Shown one piece after another: positions 19,419 through 26,298 of a stretch of DNA of 26,298 nucleotides. Position 1 is the stretch's first letter, and every line of letters begins with the position of its first letter. Source of the stretch: Stramenopiles sp. TOSAG23-2 (Eukaryota > Sar). The stretch lies in the NCBI GenBank assembly GCA_900128395.1, contig LT649438.1, forward strand, positions 1-26,298, read 5' to 3'. The position numbers were made by a program, and so were the translations under genes. The notes under the pieces were generated by a model. It had not been told where the DNA came from. It did no database searches and was given only the letters and a program-made list of their open reading frames with translations.

Positions 19419-21038
19419 TCAATCACTATCCCAGTCACTTTCACTTGCAAATGAATCTCTTGAATCTCGTCTAGTATCATCTGTTTCCCTTGCTTTTAAT
19501 AATGCAGCTAATCCACCCATATTTTTCGTAGTAAAACCACCAGGTTTTGCTTCCTCTTTTTCTTCTATTGTAGGTGGTTTTTCATCATTCGTACTTGCCT
19601 TTTTAAGACCTTTCAATCCTTTTGAAAATGCATTGACTGCATTGACCTTGGCTTTCAATGTACCACGCCTTGCTTTTGATTTTTTTTGTTCCTCTTTATC
19701 AGCACGACCACTCATAATATTTGCCCTCCTTGATAATTTCATTCGCATCTCTTCCGCTAATGATAATTGTTTTGGCTTTTCTGGCAATGGTTTCTGTTTG
19801 CGTTTTTTTTGTGGTTTATTTTTTAATTTCTTTGCGCCACCAGCATTACGAATGGCTGCTAATAATCCACCTCGATTTCCTGCAGTTGGATCTACACCGC
19901 TTTCTGTAACAATCTTAGCCGCCTTAGCAGGTGCTGCTGTATTAGTTGCAGGTGGTGGCATTGGTGGAGGTGGAGGATTATTACTGCTTGGTGGTGGAGG
20001 TGGTGGCGGTGGTGGCGCAGCATTACTTGCAGCAGGCTGAGATGGTTGCGTTCCATTACTGCCACTACTACTACTATTACTATTATTATTACTATTATTT
20101 TGAACTTTCGTCGTTGGCGCGGGTATGCTATCTTCAATACTAGGCAATGCTGGTAAATTTGCTTGAAATACAGTTGGTGCGATGGAGTTGAGATTATCAT
20201 CTCCCCCTTGCCATGATGCATCTGCTGCTACAGCTGGTAGATCTGCACCAAAGTTTAAATTAGTTTGGAATTGCAACGTTGGTTGTGCTTTCATTTTTGG
20301 TTTATATGTCATATCTAGAGCTTTAACAGAAGGCAAATCATCGCCTTTCAATAATGTTTGCCCTTGTGCAAACATCTCTTTCTTTTTCTTTTCTTCTTCT
20401 TTCTCTCGTACTTTAACTTCAAAGACATTATCATATTGTTCATCATATTTTTTATATGGCATTTCATTTGTATTAAATAATAAAGTCGATGATACAGCTT
20501 GTAAATGCGACGGCAAAGGACCTAAACCGCTTACAGTTGACATACGCTTACTTTCATGTTGATTTGATCGCCATAATAAATCTAGTAATTCACTTGTACT
20601 AGTAGGTCCACTAGTAGCATTTGTATTACCAGGAAAGTGTTGTCTTCCATCATCATCAAAATCTTCAAATCCACTTTTACGTTCATATTCTTCCAATCCA
20701 CCATATATAGTTTTGTATTCTGTACTTTCCGGGTTTGAACTATTATTATTATTACTATTATTTTTCCCACCTGGAAAACGTGCACTTGAAAATAATGTCG
20801 TTGCTCTACTACCACGTGAATTTGCTATTGCATTTACTTTACCTTTTGCCGTATTAATTCTAGCAGTTAAATTGTTATATCTTTGTTTTTCCTCACTTAT
20901 TCTTGAACTAATGCGTTGGAACATTTTAGTCTGTACACTATTTAATTGCCTCAATGCATTGATCATATCTTCCACGCAATCCGATTCTTGTACGTCCATG
21001 TGGACGGTTGGCACGGTATATACCGTAGCCGACTGCAT
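19419..21038 (-). CDS. WASHC1: WASH complex subunit 1
   Basis: A 539-residue protein. The N-terminal WASH homology domain is recognised by SSRISEEKQRYNNLTARINT (about 44-63), the FSSARFPGG stretch (about 83-91), GLGPLPSHLQAVSSTLLFNT (about 171-190) and LPALPSIEDSIP (about 295-306). A proline run follows (about 341-363). The C-terminus has a WH2-like actin-binding segment (GGLLAAIRNAGG, 390-401) and a connector-like segment (LAEEMRMKLSRRANIMSGR, 427-445). It ends in an acidic tail with one tryptophan (SESDWDSD). WASH activates the Arp2/3 complex on endosomes within the WASH complex and drives branched actin for sorting. About 80 Lys-rich residues separate the connector from the acidic tail, and they contain a second WH2-like patch (MGGLAALLKARE). 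This layout is longer than in animals. Confidence 0.92.
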   Translation of the reverse strand: MQSATVYTVPTVHMDVQESDCVEDMINALRQLNSVQTKMFQRISSRISEEKQRYNNLTARINTAKGKVNAIANSRGSRATTLFSSARFPGGKNNSNNNNSSNPESTEYKTIYGGLEEYERKSGFEDFDDDGRQHFPGNTNATSGPTSTSELLDLLWRSNQHESKRMSTVSGLGPLPSHLQAVSSTLLFNTNEMPYKKYDEQYDNVFEVKVREKEEEKKKKEMFAQGQTLLKGDDLPSVKALDMTYKPKMKAQPTLQFQTNLNFGADLPAVAADASWQGGDDNLNSIAPTVFQANLPALPSIEDSIPAPTTKVQNNSNNNSNSSSSGSNGTQPSQPAASNAAPPPPPPPPPSSNNPPPPPMPPPATNTAAPAKAAKIVTESGVDPTAGNRGGLLAAIRNAGGAKKLKNKPQKKRKQKPLPEKPKQLSLAEEMRMKLSRRANIMSGRADKEEQKKSKARRGTLKAKVNAVNAFSKGLKGLKKASTNDEKPPTIEEKEEAKPGGFTTKNMGGLAALLKARETDDTRRDSRDSFASESDWDSD

Positions 21039-21412
21039 GATTGTATTGCGTTTCTATCTTTGTTTGTTTGTCTGTCTTGATCTGTTACTCTTACTCTCTC
21101 AGATCTAAATCTATAAATCTATATTATAAATAATTGGACTTCTTCATCAATTATTCATTTTTTTTTTATTCTTCAACATTTTTAACTCTTCTATATTCTT
21201 AGCTTCTTTGTATCGTCTATCAAAATGACCAATAATTTATACTTTCTCTACTATATATTAATATTCTTCATATACCTTATTACATTAATTTTCCAATTCT
21301 CTCTGATTTAAATTAGTGATGATGCTGAAATTTTTCCAATCGTGTATAGGACTTATACTTATTAGGCTAATTGAACTTTATCCATAACCGACGATGTAAA
21401 AATAACGATGCA

Positions 21413-21438
21413 TGTAGCTAGAGCGGATCCGATCTACA
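21413..21438. repeat. Imperfect palindrome
   Basis: An imperfect palindrome is centred on CGGATCCG, flanked by AGAG/ATCT and TGTAG/CTACA-type arms. It lies about 65 bp before the larger hairpin at 21503-21562. It is a short site whose meaning is unknown. Confidence 0.45.
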
Positions 21439-21502
21439 CGTAGCCATGAGTATAGTTTTGTGGTACTGTGGGGCTCGAAAATGTTAAATATTATGTTGTA
21501 CT

Positions 21503-21562
21503 ATATATTGCCACGTATTCCCTGCCTTTACTCCCTGCAAGCAGGGAGTACGTGGCATATAA
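21503..21562. repeat. Stem-loop with ~22-bp stem
   Basis: The left arm TATTGCCACGTATTCCCTGC pairs with the right arm GCAGGGAGTACGTGGCATA across a loop of 15 nt that itself repeats CTCCCTGC. There is one mismatch and a one-base gap. It is markedly richer in GC than its surroundings. It could be a terminator-like or processing hairpin, a remnant of a small mobile element, or a protein-binding palindrome. Confidence 0.7.
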
Positions 21563-21904
21563 TACTGTAGATTATTGAAATTATAGAGCGTGTTGTGTTA
21601 TAAAATTAAACATAAATGCACAAATGTTTAAATATAAATATACATAACAATAAATAACATGTAATATATGTAATTTATCATAATGCACATATAAATATAA
21701 AAACTAGAAACATATGAGGAGATATATATCGCATGCATTGCGAAAAGTAATCACAATCATTGTAAATACAAACACATTAAAAAAAAAAAACCTTGATTCA
21801 ATTTAATTGCAATCTACTAAGCCCAACGCGTAAAAAATATTGATACGTACATACCAAAATATTACCTGAAATATCTGGAATACCTGGAAACCGAAAAGAA
21901 AACA

Positions 21905-22474
21905 ATGTTTATCAAAAGAATATTCATATGCTTCACTCTCTCGTTCACTCTTCTTGCGGCCGTGCAGGGTGCATGCCATGAACATTGCCAATGGTGCGAC
22001 AACGATATTTGCAAGGAGTGTCGACACAATCTATATTTATCAAACGGGACATGCGTTGAAATGTGTCCAGATGGATACGTAGAAAAACGAAGAAATTGGA
22101 TTTTCAAGTATGGGCGTATGGTTGGGAATAGGTGTGAATTGCTTGCGGTAATTTTATGCCTGTTAGCTTGCTGCACGCTGAATTATTTTAAGCCGCAAAA
22201 AAATAGAGTGGTCTTTTGGTTGGCGCAGTTATCCTTTATTATAACCAGTTTAAAATTTTCTAGTGCTGTTGTTTTAATTGCAGCCAAAAATTCAGAAGAA
22301 CGTGAAAGTATTGGCTCATTTTTAATAGCATTTGATGCCGTCTTCTTTATCGGTAGCATTTTGGGAACTGTGATTGCCATTTATATTTTATGGGATAAAA
22401 TCAAAGAGATTAAAAAGGGAACAGCAAAGATTGTTCCAACCACACTCCCTCCCCCCCCCGCCAACAACATCTAA
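21905..22474 (+). CDS. Cysteine-rich three-span membrane protein, 3' frame break
   Basis: 189 residues as read. A signal peptide is clear (MFIKRIFICFTLSFTLLAAV, cleavage near residue 22). A small extracellular Cys-rich module follows with CHEHCQWC, ICKEC, NGTCVEMCP and GNRCE, like furin-type or growth-factor-receptor Cys repeats, including one N-glycosylation site (NGT). Three hydrophobic spans follow: about 80-95 (LLAVILCLLACC), 104-128 (VVFWLAQLSFIITSLKFSS) and 140-165 (FFIGSILGTVIAIYILW). The frame ends in a proline run at a C9 tract (22451-22459) with a short tail. Reading on with one C fewer gives a plausible C-terminus to 22562, including LLEGVRVKYGASSKEYKEAL. A homopolymer miscount or polymorphism is likely. 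The family is not recognised. A surface or endomembrane location is inferred. Confidence 0.7.
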   Translation: MFIKRIFICFTLSFTLLAAVQGACHEHCQWCDNDICKECRHNLYLSNGTCVEMCPDGYVEKRRNWIFKYGRMVGNRCELLAVILCLLACCTLNYFKPQKNRVVFWLAQLSFIITSLKFSSAVVLIAAKNSEERESIGSFLIAFDAVFFIGSILGTVIAIYILWDKIKEIKKGTAKIVPTTLPPPPANNI

Positions 22475-22562
22475 TCAGCAACTGTTAGAAGGGGTTCGTG
22501 TAAAATACGGTGCTTCGTCAAAAGAATACAAAGAGGCGTTGAGTGGTATGAGTGTAAAGTAA

Positions 22563-23041
22563 GGTCGAGATATAAATTTTAAAAAAGAATAATTAGTGAG
22601 TGAACTTTAAATAATACAGTATACTGTAGGAATCAGAATAAATATAGCTAAATATATAGTAGCTAAAAAAAAGCAAAAAAATTTTGGGTTTTATTATACC
22701 AGGTAATAGATTTTTATACAAAATGTTTTTCAATTAATTTACCTTAAAAATAATTGCACCACTCTCCTCCTTTATCACATTACTACTTTTTTTAGTTACT
22801 GTCTTAGTATATATATTTGGTTGTACTATTGAAATTATCGTAACAACATTTTCTATATATATATATATATATACTGTAGAACGTTTCATTGTCACGTGTC
22901 TGTGTACAGCTATAATCTCGTATGTAAAAATAACATATTGTAAATATATAATTTTTTGTTTGTTGTGTGGGTGTGGGTTTATATATATAGATATAGATTA
23001 TTTATTTAATATATTTTTAAAAAATATAATAATAGAATATA
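22563..23041. other. Intergenic region
   Basis: A 479-bp AT-rich spacer between two plus-strand genes. It contains TA dinucleotide runs (about 22854-22873 and 22981-22996) and T-rich tracts. No gene or clear regulatory motif is seen. Confidence 0.6.
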
Positions 23042-23629
23042 ATGGGAGCGTTACTAGATATGTGTGCTGGACCGAGAAATATATTTATGGAGGAAGCTAT
23101 GGAAATGAAAAAAAAATATCATGTAAGTGATGAGGAAGAGATGAAAATTAGTACAGTACGTATGGCTGATGTATCTAAGAATTTAAAACTGGATTTAAGT
23201 AAAAAAGAATTTTTAGAAGATGTTTTTGATAATTATTCAAAGAAAAAACCTGGTTTTTTAACTAGGCTAGAATTGGTTTTAATATTGAAACATTTAGTAG
23301 AAGTAGATACAACTGGAGGTTTTCCTATTCAAAACGATAAAGATGCAAAAGATGGTATGGAGCCTAAACGATCATTATTACTGCGCTATGAAACTATCCC
23401 AGATGAACATGTTGTACGTGCCCGTGAAACGGCTGATATTGTCTTAACGTCAGAAAAACAAAATGCAATGAATGAAAAGCTAGATAAAAAAATAGACCGA
23501 AAAGGTTTTGCATTTATAAAGAAAGTTTATAAATCAATGGGATTAAAAAAAAATTCAGATATATCTAGAGATGATTTTGTAAATAAATTTAAAGTAAAAT
23601 ATTATTGTGATGCTTTGAAAGTGCAGTAG
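23042..23629 (+). CDS. Unrecognised, possibly myristoylated protein
   Basis: A 195-residue soluble protein. The N-terminus MGALLDMCAG has Gly2 followed by a nearby Cys8. This would suit N-myristoylation with palmitoylation, although residue 6 is Asp, not the favoured Ser/Thr. The rest is charged and helical. Two stretches (about 53-87, KKEFLEDVFDNYSKKKPGFL onward, and about 145-187, KKIDRKGFAFIKKVYKSMGL onward) have the rhythm of helix-loop-helix EF-hands, but they lack the calcium-binding acidic residues. It may be a degenerate EF-hand protein attached to membrane. No family is recognised. The ORF is well bounded and its composition matches its neighbours. Confidence 0.7.
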   Translation: MGALLDMCAGPRNIFMEEAMEMKKKYHVSDEEEMKISTVRMADVSKNLKLDLSKKEFLEDVFDNYSKKKPGFLTRLELVLILKHLVEVDTTGGFPIQNDKDAKDGMEPKRSLLLRYETIPDEHVVRARETADIVLTSEKQNAMNEKLDKKIDRKGFAFIKKVYKSMGLKKNSDISRDDFVNKFKVKYYCDALKVQ

Positions 23630-23792
23630 CAAAGATTGTTTATGGGAGTGTGAGAGATATGTCTGCATAAGAATGTAAAAATATATAAAAGGTATAAAAA
23701 GAAAGGAGAGTGTGTATGTGTCTTAGTAAAAAATTAAAAAATGATATTTTTATTTATTAAATTAAACTATACCAATTAATCTCTCTCTCTCT

Positions 23793-25532
23793 CTACTTCT
23801 TCTTTCTAGCTTTCTTCCTTCTTGAGTTATTATTATTTTTATTATTATTTGCTTCATCTATTAAACTTCTTTTAGGTGGCAATGCAAGCATATCTTCATC
23901 TTTTTTACGCACCGCTTCCTCTTGCAACATATCTTGCAATTCTTTTGCTACATTTTGCCATCGTAATTTTTCTTGTTTTAAATTTTCTATTGTATTTTTT
24001 AACATTTTTACTTCATCATTATCATTCTTCGATATTTTTATAACTGCTTCCATATCATTATTATTATTAGTAGTAGTAGCAGCAATACTATTATTCATCG
24101 TTTCTTTACTGGGTGTGGAATCGTGTAATGATGAATCAATTAATAATAATTCATTACATTTTAAATTTCTTTTTGTTTGTACTGGTAATGATGATAATAA
24201 AATTGGTAGTTCCATCGTAGAATTACTATTCGAATGTTTTTGCAATGGTTTTAAAGGCCTTAAATTTTTCTTTCCCTTTTCACGTTTTGACATGGAAGAT
24301 GATGAAGAATTTTGTTGTTGTAATGCTTGAGTTTTTGATACTAATAAATCTAATGGTTTGATAAGCGTATAAAGTGATGTAATTGGCCCTAAATGCATAT
24401 CTAAACGTTTTAAAGATACACATGATGCTGCATCCCATACAACTATAATACCATCTACACCACCAGAAATTAAACGTGTTGAATCAAGTGTCATAACTAA
24501 ACAATTGATACGACCATGATGTGCTTGAAGAATTTGTTGATTTTTTCTATTATTATTATTATTATTATTATTATTGTAATTATTGTTGTTGTTGTTGTTT
24601 ACATTGTAACTATTATTAATATTATTACTACTATTTGCATTTCTTAAATATCGCATCGATGTTACATATATTTTTCCATCACCACCACCAACATATACTT
24701 TTCTTTCTTCTAAATCTGTTACAACGGATGTAACATATGTTGGAAAGGAAATGGAATGTAATAAATGCTGTCTTGATAAAGACCAAACTTTACATGTATG
24801 ATCCATTGATGTACTCCATAAATGACCATGTACACCACCAATATTACAATAAATATCAGTGATCGGTAATGTATGATCAGTCCAACTAAAAAATGGTTTT
24901 ACACTAACATTATCCATAGTATTGTTACTTTCAATTAAATCAATTATATTCCAAACATGTATAACAGCATCATCCCCACCTGTTATTAAATATGCACCAT
25001 CTTTCGTCTCGCAAATTTTAGTAATTTTCTTAAAATGTGCATTTGTACTACGTAATAATTCACCAGATGCTAAATCCCAAACAAAAATTCTACCAGTGAC
25101 CGATCCACCAAAACAAAATACACCAGATTTGGTGACGCATAACGGTCCAATAGCTTCCGGCATGGGACATTTAAAATGTGGTTGTGTACGACCCCATGAC
25201 CATACATTAATAGCTTTTCTATCGGATTGTGATACAAGAAAAAAATCATATCCATCGGATGAATTTTTATTCGTAACAGTACCAGTTTTATATGCACATC
25301 CAGGGCCTCCTACAAGGGATAACCCATTTGATGCACCGGAACATCCTTTAAAATTCATTAATTTTCCACCTGTAGTTGCATCCCAAACATGTATTGAGGA
25401 TATAGTATCTGTACTGTTTTTATTATTGTTGTTGTTGTTATTGGAAGATGACGATTTTTTCTTTTTGGAAGAATTTGTATTTACATTATTAGTGGTATTT
25501 CCAGATACAGAAATAACAATTTCATTGGACAT
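23793..25532 (-). CDS. IPI3: WDR18/IPI3-like WD40 ribosome-biogenesis protein
   Basis: 579 residues. WD40 blades are seen with IHVWDATTGGKLMNFKGCSG, INVWSWGRTQPHFKCPMPE, IFVWDLASGELLRSTNAHFK, ITGGDDAVIHVWNI, then FFSWTDHTLPITDIYCNIGG, STSMDHTCKVWSLSRQHLL, VYVGGGDGKIYV and ISGGVDGIIVVWDAASCVSL. The signature W(T/S)DHTLPITD with DHTCKVW and the order of blades fit WDR18 (yeast Ipi3), a member of the Rix1/PELP1 complex needed for ITS2 processing and maturation of the 60S pre-ribosome in the nucleus. The C-terminus holds a coiled coil (about 505-550, MLKNTIENLKQEKLRWQNVA) and a basic KKARKKK end. Inserted poly-Asn and Ser runs lie at the N-terminus, within a blade (about 310-332) and after the propeller. 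These are low-complexity extensions typical of this genome. Confidence 0.88.
   Translation of the reverse strand: MSNEIVISVSGNTTNNVNTNSSKKKKSSSSNNNNNNNKNSTDTISSIHVWDATTGGKLMNFKGCSGASNGLSLVGGPGCAYKTGTVTNKNSSDGYDFFLVSQSDRKAINVWSWGRTQPHFKCPMPEAIGPLCVTKSGVFCFGGSVTGRIFVWDLASGELLRSTNAHFKKITKICETKDGAYLITGGDDAVIHVWNIIDLIESNNTMDNVSVKPFFSWTDHTLPITDIYCNIGGVHGHLWSTSMDHTCKVWSLSRQHLLHSISFPTYVTSVVTDLEERKVYVGGGDGKIYVTSMRYLRNANSSNNINNSYNVNNNNNNNYNNNNNNNNNRKNQQILQAHHGRINCLVMTLDSTRLISGGVDGIIVVWDAASCVSLKRLDMHLGPITSLYTLIKPLDLLVSKTQALQQQNSSSSSMSKREKGKKNLRPLKPLQKHSNSNSTMELPILLSSLPVQTKRNLKCNELLLIDSSLHDSTPSKETMNNSIAATTTNNNNDMEAVIKISKNDNDEVKMLKNTIENLKQEKLRWQNVAKELQDMLQEEAVRKKDEDMLALPPKRSLIDEANNNKNNNNSRRKKARKKK
24547..24606 (-). 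repeat. AAT/AAC repeat coding poly-Asn in WD40 gene
   Basis: Plus-strand ATT and GTT trinucleotide runs correspond to about 20 asparagines on the minus strand inside the WDR18-like protein. They are placed in a loop before the blade starting QILQAHHGRINCL. Such runs are prone to length change. Confidence 0.9.
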
Positions 25533-25799
25533 TGTTGGAAGATTGATATATATATCGATTATTTATGTCGTGAAAAATATTGCAATTTGTATTGATATTA
25601 GATGCCAAGAAATGTTGGAAAGTCTTTGTATATATGGAATGTGAATTTCGTTTATCTTCTATCCCGGAACACATCGATGATGTTTATTTTTTGTTTTTGT
25701 TTGTTTGAATGAAGCAAAGAAGAAAAGAAGAATTGTGGTGGTGGCCCCAAGGTCGTTTTTAAATATTTTATATATAGGATATTGTAGTTGGTAGTATAT
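25533..25799. other. Short intergenic region
   Basis: A 267-bp spacer upstream of the WDR18-like gene (minus), facing the 3' end of the LRR region. It is AT-rich and contains no evident motif or ORF. It should hold the WDR18-like promoter. Confidence 0.4.
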
Positions 25800-26122
25800 A
25801 GATATATATATTAATTATTAGGAGAATATCCTCATCATCACTTGTTGATATTAATACCCGTTTGATCCATCTTCTTTATTGTTGTTGTATAAAATATAAT
25901 CGTGATTTCATATTATCACTATAAGTTGATTATTATGTAGGTGCAATCTCCTTAATGTATTGTTTGTTTTTAATCCATCAATAATACTTTGTATTCCACT
26001 ATCATCAGTAATATTATTATTATGTAGGTACAATAACGTTAATGTACTGTTTGTTTTTAATCCTTCACCCATGTTTGCCGTTTGACCCATCTCATTGTCA
26101 ACTTCTCCATCAGCATCTCTGC
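25800..26122 (-). pseudogene. Degenerate tandem copy of LRR gene 3' end
   Basis: It is about 280 bp downstream of, and clearly homologous to, the partial LRR copy on its right. It reads GLKTNSTLTLLYLHNNNITD then GLKTNNTLRRLHLHNNQL. After HNNQL a 2-base insertion (AT, near 25921) breaks the frame that continues as SDNMKSQL in the other copy. It starts at a Met only by chance (26090). It is a decayed duplicate and probably makes no protein. Confidence 0.7.
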
Positions 26123-26298
26123 CACTTGTTGATACCCGTTTGATCCAACTCTTTTATAATGTTGTATAGCTTTTAATTGTGATTTCATATTATCACTAAG
26201 TTGATTATTATGTAGGTACAATATCTTTAATGTATTGTTTGTTTTTAATACATCAATAATACTTTGTATTCCACTATCATCAGTAATATTATTATTAT
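26057..26298 (-). CDS. Leucine-rich-repeat protein, C-terminal part
   Basis: The minus-strand frame is open from the right edge to a stop at 26057-26059, encoding about 80 residues. It shows LRRs of the long ribonuclease-inhibitor type (NNNITDDSGIQSIIDVLKTN, then NTLKILYLHNNQLSDN). A helical end follows (MKSQLKAIQHYKRVGSNGYQ). Repeat units of about 28 residues with LYLHNN are common in NLR-like or intracellular LRR families of protists. Most of the gene lies outside the window. The last 20 residues may be out of the original frame, since the adjacent duplicated copy reads on in a different frame. Confidence 0.65.
   Translation of the reverse strand, partial: NNNITDDSGIQSIIDVLKTNNTLKILYLHNNQLSDNMKSQLKAIQHYKRVGSNGYQQVAEMLMEKLTMRWVKRQTWVKD

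Larger units (their letters stand above)
21039..21904. other. Divergent intergenic region with palindromes
   Basis: An 866-bp spacer between WASHC1 (minus) and the cysteine-rich membrane protein gene (plus). It contains two palindromes listed separately (21413-21438 and 21503-21562) in a stretch that is less AT-rich than its surroundings. The rest is AT-rich with no coding frame. Both promoters should lie here. Confidence 0.6.

Noticed and set aside
19315-20040. 241-codon plus-strand frame rich in Gly and Phe
   Set aside because: It is antisense to the WASH proline run and tail. The poly-Gly comes from the proline codons read in reverse.
24922-25644. 240-codon plus-strand frame
   Set aside because: It is antisense to the WDR18-like propeller, whose WD40 motifs are unmistakable.

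Overview
This is AT-rich nuclear DNA from a unicellular eukaryote. The genes are closely packed on both strands. Asparagine runs encoded by AAT/AAC repeats are frequent. One short intron is supported, with a GTATGT donor and a CTAAC-type branch site. The gene content (WASH, WDR18/IPI3, a TPP1-type sedolisin, PP2C, centrosome/cilium-type coiled-coil proteins) is eukaryotic and fits a probably flagellated protist. The lineage cannot be fixed from this window. No tRNA, rRNA or CRISPR was found.

Layout. 1-6839 (minus) holds a 1773-residue coiled-coil protein with SFI1-like tryptophan repeats. Its 3' end overlaps, in the -1 frame, a further open frame of about 530 codons that runs off the left edge. 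This second frame has no ATG for its first ~350 nt, and the overlap contains A AAA AAC in the right phase for a -1 shift. 7556-9244 (plus) is a secreted or lysosomal tripeptidyl-peptidase. 10034-12653 (plus) is a two-exon CSPP1-like EF-hand protein. 12756-13494 is a fold-back element with long inverted repeats. 13892-16624 (plus) is an ankyrin-PP2C phosphatase.

17166-17459 (minus) encodes a small basic membrane protein. 17819 to about 18500 (minus) is a broken T5orf172/GIY-YIG-like gene. 18511-19149 (plus) is an unrecognised coiled-coil protein. 19419-21038 (minus) is WASH complex subunit 1. 21905-22474 (plus) is a cysteine-rich membrane protein whose frame breaks at a C9 run. 23042-23629 (plus) is an unrecognised, possibly myristoylated protein. 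23793-25532 (minus) is the WDR18/IPI3 ribosome-biogenesis protein. The right edge holds a leucine-rich-repeat gene end followed by a degenerate tandem copy.

The genes do not form a pathway. One theme recurs: two large proteins (SFI1-like and CSPP1-like) point to the centriole, basal body or cilium, and WASH points to actin on endosomes. The observations most worth checking are the -1 frame overlap at 1518-1593, the fold-back element, the C9 frame break and the T5orf172 remnant.
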